From WTJX01 sp045106295 (GTDB taxonomy: Bacteria; Bacteroidota; Bacteroidia; Cytophagales; JAAEPT01), in NCBI GenBank assembly GCA_045106295.1, contig JBGCEI010000176.1, positions 1-5,621 on the forward strand: a stretch of DNA of 5,621 bases, in the 5' to 3' direction. The notes under the pieces were generated by a model. The model worked only from the letters and a program-made list of their open reading frames with translations, was not told the DNA's origin and did no database searches. Each line of letters starts with the position of its first letter. Within the stretch, counting starts at the first letter, position 1. This document shows, in pieces, positions 1 through 5,621 of the stretch. The position numbers were made by a program, and so were the translations under genes.

Positions 1-696
1 CAATGTGTCAAAATAGATGGCGCCAACTGGTATTATTTCCCGTTTTTGTACAACTTCAATACAGCTTCCCCCATAGTGAAAAACTTAGATGCTGTAGCCG
101 CTCGTTTTGTTAGTTCGATCGATACCACCAAAGCAAAAGGAATTCGTAAAACACCGTTGTTGTTTAGCTCTAAAGTCTCTAGGAAAATAAATGCGCCCGT
201 ATTGATTAACCGTCAGGTCGGAAGCCTTGTAAAAGAAGCGCAGTTCAAAGAGGGTAAGTTTGTTGTTTCGTATTTATTGGAAGGACAATATGTATCTAAT
301 TTTCAGTACAGACCATCCCCAATTAAAGGGCAGTCTGTCATAGAAAAAAATAAAAATTGTCGAATTGTATTTGTAGCAGATGGAGATATGATTAGCGATA
401 TCATAGATGAAAAAACGAATAAACAGTATCCATTAGGTTTTGATGCGTACGGAAGAAAACAATATGCTAATGCAGAGTTTATTAAAACAGTCTTAGAGTA
501 TTTAACGGAAGGGAATGCGATAATTAGTGCTAAGTCAGGAGAACGAATAGTACGTCCATTAAGCCTTTTTAAAGTCCAAGACGAACGCTTGTATTGGCAA
601 GTGATTAATTTAGTGATACCAGTTGTTCTTATTGTACTATTCGGTGTGGGCAAATATTTGATCCGTAAACGAAAATATGCACACAAAAAGGCATAG
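1..696 (+). CDS. gldG: GldG C-terminal part (gliding-motility ABC transporter component), 5' truncated
   Basis: The frame is open from base 1, so the gene begins outside the window; 231 residues are visible of a protein usually around 550 long. The TTG at 46 is an internal Leu codon, not a start. Recognisable GldG-family segments are the DGANWYYFP stretch near the left edge, VFVADGDMISD (fragment residues about 123-133) and PLGFDAYG just after. A single hydrophobic helix (about residues 201-221) follows, then a basic tail RKRKYAHKKA, so the C-terminus is predicted to be cytoplasmic with the preceding domain outside the inner membrane. In the known system GldG works with GldF (permease) and GldA (ATPase), and is linked to gliding in Bacteroidota. 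The gene ends 67 bases before dnaN on the same strand, a pairing I recall from flavobacterial genomes. Family assignment rests on recognised sequence, not on a search. Confidence 0.88.
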   Translation, partial: QCVKIDGANWYYFPFLYNFNTASPIVKNLDAVAARFVSSIDTTKAKGIRKTPLLFSSKVSRKINAPVLINRQVGSLVKEAQFKEGKFVVSYLLEGQYVSNFQYRPSPIKGQSVIEKNKNCRIVFVADGDMISDIIDEKTNKQYPLGFDAYGRKQYANAEFIKTVLEYLTEGNAIISAKSGERIVRPLSLFKVQDERLYWQVINLVIPVVLIVLFGVGKYLIRKRKYAHKKA

Positions 697-714
697 CTTA
701 CGGTTATTATTTTT

Positions 715-722
715 TACTTTTG
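715..722 (+). promoter_or_regulatory. Possible -7 promoter element (TACTTTTG) for dnaN
   Basis: TACTTTTG matches the Bacteroidota -7 consensus TAnnTTTG exactly and lies in the short gldG-dnaN gap, 41 bases before the dnaN ATG. That would leave a 5' leader of about 30-35 bases. No good TTTG -33 box is visible 19-21 bases upstream, because that region is the gldG stop and flanking codons. The element could be chance in a T-rich stretch, or a weak promoter supplementing read-through from gldG. Confidence 0.45.
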
Positions 723-763
723 CCTTGATTTAATCTTTTAGAGAAAGAATTAGGCCAAAATCT

Positions 764-1891
764 ATGAAATTTATTCTATCATCTTCCGCATTATTAAAGC
801 AATTATCATCTCTTAGCGGTGTTATTACGTCCAATCCAGTAGTTCCTATTCTGGAGAATTTCTTGTTTGAAATAAACGATGGCGTATTAAAAGTAACAGC
901 TTCAGACCTACAGACGTCCATGATTACTGAGATCGGAGTAGAAGCGAAAGAAAATGGTAGCATTGCTATTCCAGCAAAAATATTAATAGATACCTTAAAG
1001 AATTTACCAGAACAACCAGTTACTTTTTCTATCGAAGAAGAAACGTACAGTGTAGAGTTAAGCTCTGAAAATGGACGATATAAATTGTCTGGAGAAAATG
1101 CAACTGATTTTCCAAGAGTACCAACTGTAGATGATGGGGCTGTATTAGACATTCCTTCCGACCTTTTAGCGAAAGCAATTGGGAATACGATTTTTGCTAC
1201 TAGTGCAGATGAGTTGAGACCAGCAATGTCTGGAGTATATATTTCTATTAACGACACCAATACAACATTTGTAGCCACTGACGGTCATAGGTTAGTACGT
1301 TACAGAAGAGTAGACATTGCTTCTGATACACACAATACAGTTTTGTTACCAAGAAAAGCACTAACGCTTTTAAAGAATGCACTACCTACTTCCGATAATA
1401 CAGTCGTGAAATTTGAGTTTACACCTTCCAATGCTTATTTCAGCTTTCAGAATGTGCAAATGATTTGTCGTTTGATCGATGAGCGTTTTCCTGACTATGA
1501 AAACGTAATTCCTCAAGACAATACTAAGAAATTAACGATTGATCGTCATGAGATGATCAGTTCATTGAAGCGTATCGCTATTTATGCGAATAAAACGACG
1601 CATCAAATCAGAATGAAGATTACAGGTAGTGATTTAGTGATTTCTGCAGAAGATTTAGACTTTTCAAATGAGGCTAACGAACGTTTAACGTGTGAGTTTG
1701 AAGGAGAAGATATCGAAATAGGATTCAATGGGAAGTTCATGTTGGAAATGTTAAACAACATTACAACTCCTAAAATAGTAATGGAATTATCTGAGCCAAA
1801 TAGAGCGGGATTGATTCTTCCAGAAACGAATGACGAAAATGAAGATGTATTGATGTTAGTAATGCCAGTGATGTTAAATAGCTACGCATAA
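764..1891 (+). CDS. dnaN: DNA polymerase III beta subunit (sliding clamp)
   Basis: The 375-residue product is the processivity clamp: a ring-shaped dimer around DNA that tethers DNA polymerase III and other clamp-binding proteins in the cytoplasm. Length fits the family (E. coli is 366). Three tandem clamp folds are expected at about 1-125, 126-250 and 251-375. Hallmarks are the N-terminal MKFILSSSALLKQL, ATDGHRL at 171-177 and RLIDERFPDYENVIP at 236-250, which form the client-peptide cleft, and the C-terminal VMPVML at 366-371 just before NSYA. The ATG at 764 fits the conserved N-terminus; no clear Shine-Dalgarno precedes it, which is usual in Bacteroidota. It lies downstream of gldG with a probable own promoter at 715-722 and ends in a strong terminator 27 bases after the stop. 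dnaA and an origin are not visible, as expected in this phylum where dnaN is often away from oriC. Nothing looks damaged. Confidence 0.98.
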   Translation: MKFILSSSALLKQLSSLSGVITSNPVVPILENFLFEINDGVLKVTASDLQTSMITEIGVEAKENGSIAIPAKILIDTLKNLPEQPVTFSIEEETYSVELSSENGRYKLSGENATDFPRVPTVDDGAVLDIPSDLLAKAIGNTIFATSADELRPAMSGVYISINDTNTTFVATDGHRLVRYRRVDIASDTHNTVLLPRKALTLLKNALPTSDNTVVKFEFTPSNAYFSFQNVQMICRLIDERFPDYENVIPQDNTKKLTIDRHEMISSLKRIAIYANKTTHQIRMKITGSDLVISAEDLDFSNEANERLTCEFEGEDIEIGFNGKFMLEMLNNITTPKIVMELSEPNRAGLILPETNDENEDVLMLVMPVMLNSYA

Positions 1892-1917
1892 ACAGTACAT
1901 TCATACAATTTTACAAT

Positions 1918-1950
1918 AAAAGCTATCTCTACAGAGATGGCTTTTTTGTT
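1918..1950 (+). terminator. Rho-independent terminator after dnaN
   Basis: Arms 1918-1929 (AAAAGCTATCTC) and 1934-1945 (GAGATGGCTTTT) pair over 12 bp with one G-U wobble, closing a TACA tetraloop. A T-rich run (TTTTTTGTTTTT) overlaps and follows the right arm. It lies 27 bases after the dnaN stop. It separates dnaN from trpF, so the trp genes probably need their own promoter or read-through. Confidence 0.9.
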
Positions 1951-1960
1951 TTTAGAACTT

Positions 1961-1974
1961 TCGAACGTGTTCGA
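1961..1974. repeat. Palindrome TCGAAC-GT-GTTCGA upstream of trpF
   Basis: Two perfect 6-base arms (1961-1966 and 1969-1974) are separated by GT, giving a 14-base dyad in the short gap between the dnaN terminator and trpF. Its size and position fit an operator for a dimeric regulator, but no regulator or known consensus is recognised. Its last base is the A of an upstream in-frame ATG (1974), which argues mildly for the later trpF start at 1995. Chance cannot be excluded. Confidence 0.35.
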
Positions 1975-1994
1975 TGGTTAAAAGAGTAAAGGAA

Positions 1995-2636
1995 ATGACG
2001 CAAGTAAAACTCAAAGTGTGCGGAATGCGAGAGCCTGATAATATTCATCAGGTAATTCAAGAAGTGCATCCTGATTATATGGGTTTTATTTTTTACGAGA
2101 AATCTCCACGGAATGCTGATCAGGTCGATCAAATCCTTTTAAATGAGTTACAAGGTGTGCAAAAGACAGGCGTTTTTGTGAATGCATCGATTGACTTTGT
2201 TACCGAAAAGGTAGAAAAATACGGTTTAGACCTTATCCAATTACACGGTGAAGAATCTCATGAATATTGCAAAGAATTAAAAGATAAAGGTTACATCATT
2301 TCTAAGGCAATAGGAGTAAGGAATGAGTTGAATCATGAATTATTGAAAAGCTATCAAGGAGTAATTGATTTTTTTCTATTTGATACCAAAGGAGAAAACA
2401 GAGGAGGGAATGGAATTACCTTCGATTGGTCTGTATTAAAAGAGTATTTACTGAATATTCCTTTTTTCTTAGCAGGCGGAATAGATGTGGATTCGTTAGC
2501 TGATTTAGAAATACTAAAGGACTTACCGTTGTATGCTATTGATGTGAATAGTAAATTTGAAATAGAGCCGGGAAACAAAGATGTGGAGAGGCTAAAAATA
2601 TTAAAAAGTGATCTTTTAAGATATACTAAAGACTAG
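1995..2636 (+). CDS. trpF: Phosphoribosylanthranilate isomerase
   Basis: TrpF is a cytoplasmic (beta/alpha)8-barrel enzyme that converts N-(5'-phosphoribosyl)anthranilate to CdRP, the third step from chorismate to tryptophan. The product is 213 residues from this start, the usual size. Conserved features in order are KLKVCGMR near the N-terminus (catalytic Cys), YMGFIFYEKSPR, GVFVNA, IQLHGEE, LFDTKG with the catalytic Asp, GGNGITFDW, FLAGGI and the C-terminal DVNSKFEIEPGNKD phosphate-binding region. I chose the ATG at 1995 because it gives a short MTQVKLKVCGMR N-terminus. An in-frame ATG at 1974 would add MVKRVKE but begins inside a palindrome only 24 bases past the dnaN terminator. Neither has a well-spaced Shine-Dalgarno. 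The stop is three bases before trpB, so the two are surely co-transcribed. No trpE, G, D or C lies upstream, so the pathway is split across the genome. Confidence 0.96.
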   Translation: MTQVKLKVCGMREPDNIHQVIQEVHPDYMGFIFYEKSPRNADQVDQILLNELQGVQKTGVFVNASIDFVTEKVEKYGLDLIQLHGEESHEYCKELKDKGYIISKAIGVRNELNHELLKSYQGVIDFFLFDTKGENRGGNGITFDWSVLKEYLLNIPFFLAGGIDVDSLADLEILKDLPLYAIDVNSKFEIEPGNKDVERLKILKSDLLRYTKD

Positions 2637-2639
2637 AAT

Positions 2640-3821
2640 ATGTTATACCAAGTAGATGAAAGAGGATATTACGGCGAGTTTGGAGGAGCATTTGTTCCTG
2701 AAATGTTGCATCCTAATATTCAAGAACTACAAGAAAATTACTTGTCTATCATAAACGAACCATCGTTTCAGCAAGAGCTAGATGAGTTGTTGCATGATTA
2801 CGTTGGGCGACCAACTCCTTTGTATCATGCCAAACGATTGTCTGAAAAGTATGGGGCGAATATTTTCTTAAAGAGAGAAGATTTATGTCATACAGGAGCA
2901 CATAAAGTAAACAATACCTTAGGACAGATTTTATTAGCCAAGCGACTAAATAAAAAACGGATAGTTGCAGAGACAGGTGCTGGTCAGCATGGTGTGGCTA
3001 CAGCTACTGCCTGTGCCTTGATGGGAATAGAGTGTATCATCTTTATGGGAGCGATAGATATAGAGCGTCAGCGTCCAAATGTAGAGCGAATGAGAATATT
3101 GGGCGCTGAAGTAAAAGCAGCAGAGAGTGGTTCTAAAACGCTAAAAGATGCTACTAATGAAGCTATGCGTTATTGGATCAATAACCCAGAAGATACACAT
3201 TACATCATTGGGTCAGTAGTTGGGCCACATCCATATCCAGATATGGTCGCTCGTTTTCAAGCAGTAATTAGCGAAGAGATTAGGTGGCAGTTAAAAGCAG
3301 TAACAGGTAGTGAATTACCAAACTATGTAGTTGCTTGTGTAGGTGGTGGAAGTAATGCTGCAGGAGCTTTCTATCATTATTTAGATGATAATTCAGTAGA
3401 ACTAATTGCAGCGGAAGCGGCAGGACTAGGTGTAGATACCGATAAAACAGCAGCAACTACTTATGCGGGGAAATCTGGTATTCTCCATGGAAGTAAATCA
3501 TTGGTGATGCAAACAGAAGACGGACAAGTAATTGAACCGTATTCTATGTCAGCAGGATTAGATTACCCAGGGATTGGTCCTATGCATGCGCATTTGTATG
3601 ATTCCGGTAGAGGAAAGTTCTACAGTGTAACGGATGATGAAGCATTCAAATCTGCTATTGAAGTGAGTCGGATGGAAGGAATTATTCCTGCTTTAGAGAC
3701 AGCGCATGCTTTTGCTGTTTTAGATAAAATGTCATTTAAAGCAGATGATGTAGTAGTAGTGAACTTATCTGGAAGAGGAGATAAAGACTTGCAGCAATAC
3801 ATCGATAGGGGAGGTTATTAA
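2640..3821 (+). CDS. trpB: Tryptophan synthase beta subunit
   Basis: This 393-residue PLP enzyme joins indole and L-serine to give tryptophan, normally as an alpha2beta2 complex with TrpA, which supplies indole through a tunnel. It is full length (E. coli 397) and of the standard TrpB1 type. Visible motifs are GEFGGAFVPEM near the N-terminus, GRPTPLY at 56-62, the PLP-binding Lys89 in GAHKVNN, catalytic Glu111 in ETGAGQHG, the PLP-phosphate loop GGGSNA at 235-240, EGIIPALE at 346-353 and SGRGDKD at 377-383, whose Ser contacts the PLP ring nitrogen. All key residues are intact. The ATG at 2640 is three bases after the trpF stop, showing tight coupling. The next gene starts two bases after the stop, but it is not trpA. 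TrpA must be encoded elsewhere, or TrpB works on free indole; the sequence cannot tell which. Confidence 0.98.
   Translation: MLYQVDERGYYGEFGGAFVPEMLHPNIQELQENYLSIINEPSFQQELDELLHDYVGRPTPLYHAKRLSEKYGANIFLKREDLCHTGAHKVNNTLGQILLAKRLNKKRIVAETGAGQHGVATATACALMGIECIIFMGAIDIERQRPNVERMRILGAEVKAAESGSKTLKDATNEAMRYWINNPEDTHYIIGSVVGPHPYPDMVARFQAVISEEIRWQLKAVTGSELPNYVVACVGGGSNAAGAFYHYLDDNSVELIAAEAAGLGVDTDKTAATTYAGKSGILHGSKSLVMQTEDGQVIEPYSMSAGLDYPGIGPMHAHLYDSGRGKFYSVTDDEAFKSAIEVSRMEGIIPALETAHAFAVLDKMSFKADDVVVVNLSGRGDKDLQQYIDRGGY
3807..3814 (+). promoter_or_regulatory. Shine-Dalgarno-like AGGGGAGG before the GTG start at 3824
   Basis: AGGGGAGG contains GGAGG and ends nine bases before the GTG at 3824, a workable spacing, so it supports that start. 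Such a strong purine tract stands out because Bacteroidota genes often lack one, and none is clear before dnaN or trpB. It also encodes Arg-Gly-Gly at the end of TrpB, so part of the match may be coding constraint. Confidence 0.45.
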
Positions 3822-3823
3822 TA

Positions 3824-4234
3824 GTGAGCACCTTGACGCAAGATCAATTAATAAAGAAGTTTTCTAATACCTACGATCACCTGTTGAAACAGACAGGTGT
3901 AGAATTGTTGGGTTTTATCTCTATCCTTGGAGAAGAGGTGTTATACATTATTCATCCATTGGTTTTTGATGGAAGACAATGGCCTAATTCTTATCATGGT
4001 TATACTGTTCGTTGTGGATTTAGTGATGAAGAGTTTCCTGAAGTATTTTGGGATACTACTAAAGAAGAATATTCATTCTCTCCCTTTCGTTTCAGAAAGT
4101 ATGTAGCCAATCACAAAGCTGAAATCGTGGCTCAATTAGGTAATGAAGTCATGCAAGAGGAAGAGGTTTTAGATGCTCTCTGTTTTGGGAATTACAAAGA
4201 ATTCAAAGAGAACTACGCTTCGGTTCATAATTAA
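3824..4234 (+). CDS. Hypothetical protein, 136 aa, last gene of the trpFB cluster
   Basis: I do not recognise this family. The predicted product is a soluble 136-residue protein with no signal peptide or membrane helix, acidic patches (EEEV near 112-115, DEEFPE near 68-73) and aromatic-rich segments around RQWPNSYHGY (51-60) and FWDTTKEEYSFSPF (75-88). Cys64 and Cys120 are the only cysteines and form no metal motif. The start is GTG, two bases after the trpB stop; there is no nearby in-frame ATG, and a TTG at 3833 is a possible alternative. Codon use looks like its neighbours, with no frame damage. Its place directly after trpB, where trpA normally sits, implies co-transcription with trpFB, but it is far too short for TrpA (about 250-270 residues) and shows none of its motifs. 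A role in tryptophan metabolism is possible by context only. Confidence 0.82.
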   Translation: MSTLTQDQLIKKFSNTYDHLLKQTGVELLGFISILGEEVLYIIHPLVFDGRQWPNSYHGYTVRCGFSDEEFPEVFWDTTKEEYSFSPFRFRKYVANHKAEIVAQLGNEVMQEEEVLDALCFGNYKEFKENYASVHN

Positions 4235-4249
4235 GAATTGCCTTTTCGT

Positions 4250-4371
4250 AATTATTTGTAGCTCATTTTTTTTCGTTTCAAGCTCATATTAGTGCTTTTT
4301 TGAGCTTTATTTCTATTTTGATTGAGCTTGAAATTATGGTTTTTTGAGAATTGGCTCTAGAATTTATTTTT
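4250..4371. repeat. Intergenic repeat, copy 1 (about 120 bases, internal inverted repeat)
   Basis: It begins AATTATTTGTAGCTCATT and matches 4468-4575 through most of its length: AAGCTCATnTTAGTGCTTT, then TGATTGAGCTTGAA (4319-4332, identical in copy 2), then TCTAGA (4356-4361). Within it TTTCAAGCTCA (4276-4286) and TGAGCTTGAAA (4323-4333) form a perfect 11-bp inverted repeat around a 36-base loop, so the RNA could fold into a hairpin. The ends of the repeat are estimated by eye. Confidence 0.7.
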
Positions 4372-4378
4372 TGTCATT

Positions 4379-4421
4379 AACGAGGGTAAATAAGTTGATT
4401 ATTTACCCTCGTTCTATTTTT
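4379..4421 (+). terminator. Probable terminator of the trpFB operon (perfect 15-bp hairpin)
   Basis: Arms 4379-4393 (AACGAGGGTAAATAA) and 4399-4413 (TTATTTACCCTCGTT) are perfectly complementary over 15 bp with a GTTGA loop. CTATTTTTAG follows on the + strand, a weak T-tract, whereas the minus-strand side is followed by an A-rich run. It is therefore better as a + strand terminator for the trp cluster, about 145 bases past the last stop. It sits between the two repeat copies. Confidence 0.65.
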
Positions 4422-4467
4422 AGATGTAAGTTTTACTCTTGTTTATTCGTTTTGGATGGATCTTTTT

Positions 4468-4575
4468 AATTATTCGTAGCTCATTATTTTTTTATTTCAA
4501 GCTCATTTTAGTGCTTTATTTGGGTAGTGATTGAGCTTGAAGTTTCATAGGGATCGTCTAGAGTAATATTTATTG
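4468..4575. repeat. Intergenic repeat, copy 2 (about 108 bases, internal inverted repeat)
   Basis: A diverged direct copy of 4250-4371. It begins AATTATTCGTAGCTCATT, has TTTCAAGCTCATTTTAGTGCTTT, a loop shortened by about 10 bases, TGATTGAGCTTGAA (4528-4541) and TCTAGA (4557-4562). TTCAAGCTCA (4496-4505) and TGAGCTTGAA (4532-4541) form a 10-bp inverted repeat with a 26-base loop. The arms are kept while the loop has changed, which hints that pairing matters, though two copies are too few to prove it. Confidence 0.7.
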
Positions 4576-4661
4576 AGCAATTTGAATTTGCTGTGAAGAC
4601 GTATTTTTAGAAATGAGGCAAGAACTAGGGTGAGCTTTACTCTAATTATGTTTTTAAGAAA

Positions 4662-4675
4662 TAAGTAATTACTTA
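4662..4675. repeat. Palindrome TAAGTAATTACTTA before the barrel-gene stop
   Basis: A perfect 14-base palindrome with no spacer, followed on the + strand by CC and seven Ts (4678-4684). As RNA it makes only a short AT-rich stem, a poor terminator in either direction; on the minus strand no T-tract follows it. It may be a weak 3'-end structure, a protein site, or chance in AT-rich DNA. Confidence 0.3.
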
Positions 4676-4682
4676 CCTTTTT

Positions 4683-5311
4683 TTAATTAAAATAGATATC
4701 ACAGCCTAACATGATATTTATAAAATCTGATCCATCTCCATAGATATCAAAACTACCTCTATTATAAATTAGTTTTAATAAAACCTTTTCATAGCTGTAT
4801 GCTAGACCAATGTTAACGCCATAATCAAACGTTTTATTATCTAAATCTTTGTTTCTGAATGTTTCAGATTGATTGTTGTTTATGTTTTGTAATGTAAGAT
4901 TAGACCCTATAAGTGCACCAGTATAAAAACCTAGGTTTAATTTTAAGCCTGATTCATCTTCATCAAAATCAATTAAATAGTTAATAGGCATATTTAAGTG
5001 AAAGAAATTTCTTTCCACATTAAATCCATTTACAGAGTATTTATTTCCCTTATACTCTAGTTGTAAGCCGATATTTATTTTTGAACTTTTTCTTTAAATG
5101 AAATAATGGTATTTCCCCCAATAAAAAAGCCGTGATTTAATTCGTCATTTTCCCAATCTGGTTGCTTGTATTCTTCATCAGTTAAAATCATATCTGACAT
5201 GATGTATCCTATTGAAACACCTGTTTTTGAGCTAATGAAATTATCTTGTCCTAATGTTATATTATTTAATGATATAACATACACAAAGATTAATAATAAT
5301 ATCGCTTTCAT
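4683..5311 (-). pseudogene. Frameshifted secreted outer-membrane beta-barrel-like protein
   Basis: Two minus-strand frames join into one protein of about 209 residues. The 5' part starts at the ATG at 5311 with a signal peptide (MKAILLLIFVYVISL, likely cut near ITLGQ), then GVSIGYIMSDM and GFFIGGNTIISF strand-like segments, and hits TAA at 5075-5077. The 3' part continues one frame away as KINIGLQLEYKGNKYSVNGFNV, then LGFYTGALIGSNL, VNIGLAYSYEKVLLKLIYNRG and ends GCDIYFN, with the alternating pattern of a small 8-strand barrel (PorT-like or OMP_b-brl type; inference). Adding one A to either of two A5 runs (minus-strand runs at 5087-5091 or 5078-5082) restores the frame. An upstream ATG at 5356 lies inside the gyrA terminator, so 5311 is the better start. 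It could be a decaying gene, a sequencing indel or a slippage-regulated gene. The substrate or partner is unknown. Confidence 0.7.
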
Positions 5312-5341
5312 AAGTTTTTGTAAGAAATTTAAACATTGAAG

Positions 5342-5375
5342 AAAAAGCCTCTCCATAAAATCATGAAGAGGCTTT
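5342..5375 (-). terminator. Rho-independent terminator of gyrA
   Basis: Read on the minus strand, AAAGCCTCT (5375-5367) pairs perfectly with AGAGGCTTT (5352-5344) over 9 bp; after a 1x1 mismatch, three more pairs (ATG/CAT) can form around a 6-base loop. A TTTTT run (5346-5342) and CTTC follow. It begins 22 bases after the gyrA stop and separates gyrA from the frameshifted gene. Confidence 0.88.
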
Positions 5376-5396
5376 CAATTAGATTTAAATTACTTT

Positions 5397-5621
5397 TTAC
5401 TCTTCAGTATCTGGAGTCGATTCTTCAGAAGAAGTGTCTGCTTCGTTTGTAGGGTTTTCCGTGTTTTCAGTTCCCTCTACATTTTCAGCTCCTTCAATTG
5501 CTGCGCCTTCTACTTCTTCGATTTCTTCTTCCTTCTCTACTTTTTCTACTGAAGAAATAATGTCTCCTTTGCTTAAGTTGATCAGTTTCACACCTTGCGT
5601 TGCTCTACCCATTACTCTTAA
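5397..5621 (-). CDS. gyrA: DNA gyrase subunit A, C-terminal end (5' part outside window)
   Basis: Only the last 74 codons are present; the frame is open to the right edge and reads LRVMGRATQGVKLINLSKGD, the typical end of the final blade of the GyrA C-terminal beta-pinwheel that wraps DNA. The ATG at 5612 is internal. Gyrase A2B2 introduces negative supercoils in the cytoplasm; GyrA carries the breakage-reunion tyrosine, which is not in view. After SSVEKV comes a low-complexity tail of 46 residues, 19 of them Asp or Glu, ending STPDTEE. Acidic tails are known on GyrA of other bacteria and modulate DNA wrapping. The gene runs toward the trp cluster and ends in its own terminator. ParC/GrlA is the main alternative, but the MGRATQGV motif favours GyrA. 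Confidence 0.92.
   Translation of the reverse strand, partial: LRVMGRATQGVKLINLSKGDIISSVEKVEKEEEIEEVEGAAIEGAENVEGTENTENPTNEADTSSEESTPDTEE

Larger units (their letters stand above)
4235..4682. other. Structured AT-rich non-coding region between convergent genes
   Basis: This 448-base gap lies between the + strand trp cluster and the - strand barrel gene. I see no credible coding sequence in it. It holds two diverged repeats (4250-4371 and 4468-4575), the hairpin at 4379-4413, eight occurrences of AGCTCA or its complement TGAGCT (starts 4260, 4281, 4301, 4323, 4478, 4500, 4532, 4631), and a palindrome at 4662-4675. No tRNA, rRNA or known riboswitch is recognised. The stretch 4576-4661 shows nothing else I can name. 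Confidence 0.75.

Noticed and set aside
730..1278. Long minus-strand open frame opposite dnaN
   Set aside because: It lies wholly opposite the dnaN region, whose + strand protein is clearly conserved; its own translation resembles no protein family. It is a shadow frame.
2233..2241. DnaA-box-like TTATCCAAT near dnaN
   Set aside because: It matches only 7 of 9 consensus positions, is single and lies inside trpF coding sequence; no box cluster or AT-rich unwinding region supports an origin.
4235..4682. CRISPR array or insertion sequence in the repeat region
   Set aside because: There are only two long, imperfect copies with no regular short spacers, no transposase and no clear target-site duplication.
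5324..5331. TAAATTTC on the minus strand as a -7 promoter box for the barrel-like gene
   Set aside because: It misses the final G of TAnnTTTG, has no -33 TTTG at the right distance and is only about 12 bases from the ATG.
5312..5356. Upstream in-frame ATG (5356) as start of the barrel-like gene
   Set aside because: It lies inside the gyrA terminator hairpin and would put 15 residues ahead of a good signal peptide; the ATG at 5311 is far more likely.

Overview
The window reads as chromosomal DNA of a low-GC Bacteroidota, most likely a flavobacterium-like gliding lineage. The evidence is a recognisable GldG gliding-motility C-terminus directly upstream of dnaN, flavobacterial-looking TrpF and TrpB sequences, a TAnnTTTG-type promoter element upstream of dnaN, and a GyrA with a long acidic tail. 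I cannot name the genus from sequence alone.

Layout, left to right. Positions 1-696 (+) hold the 3' end of gldG, the membrane-anchored component of a gliding-associated ABC system. A 67-base gap carrying a plausible promoter leads to a complete dnaN (764-1891, +), the replicative sliding clamp, which ends at a strong intrinsic terminator (1918-1950). A compact tryptophan cluster follows: trpF (1995-2636), trpB (2640-3821) and an unrecognised 136-residue gene (3824-4234), with only 2-3 bases between genes. TrpF makes CdRP and TrpB condenses indole with serine. trpA, which usually follows trpB, is absent and the unknown gene stands in its place.

Positions 4235-4682 are non-coding, AT-rich and structured. 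Two diverged copies of a roughly 110-120-base repeat, each with its own inverted repeat, flank a perfect 15-bp hairpin that probably terminates the trp operon. The hexamer AGCTCA/TGAGCT occurs eight times here.

The right end is on the minus strand. Positions 5397-5621 are the 3' end of gyrA (DNA gyrase subunit A), followed by its own terminator (5342-5375). Downstream of that lies a small secreted, outer-membrane beta-barrel-like gene (5311-4683) split by a single-base frameshift. The trp operon and these minus-strand genes converge on the repeat region.

Most of the window is ordinary housekeeping DNA. The parts worth a second look are the repeat-and-hairpin intergenic region, the frameshifted barrel gene and the unknown gene in the trpA position. 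I see no evidence of a new defence system, mobile element with a transposase, CRISPR array or RNA gene of a known family.
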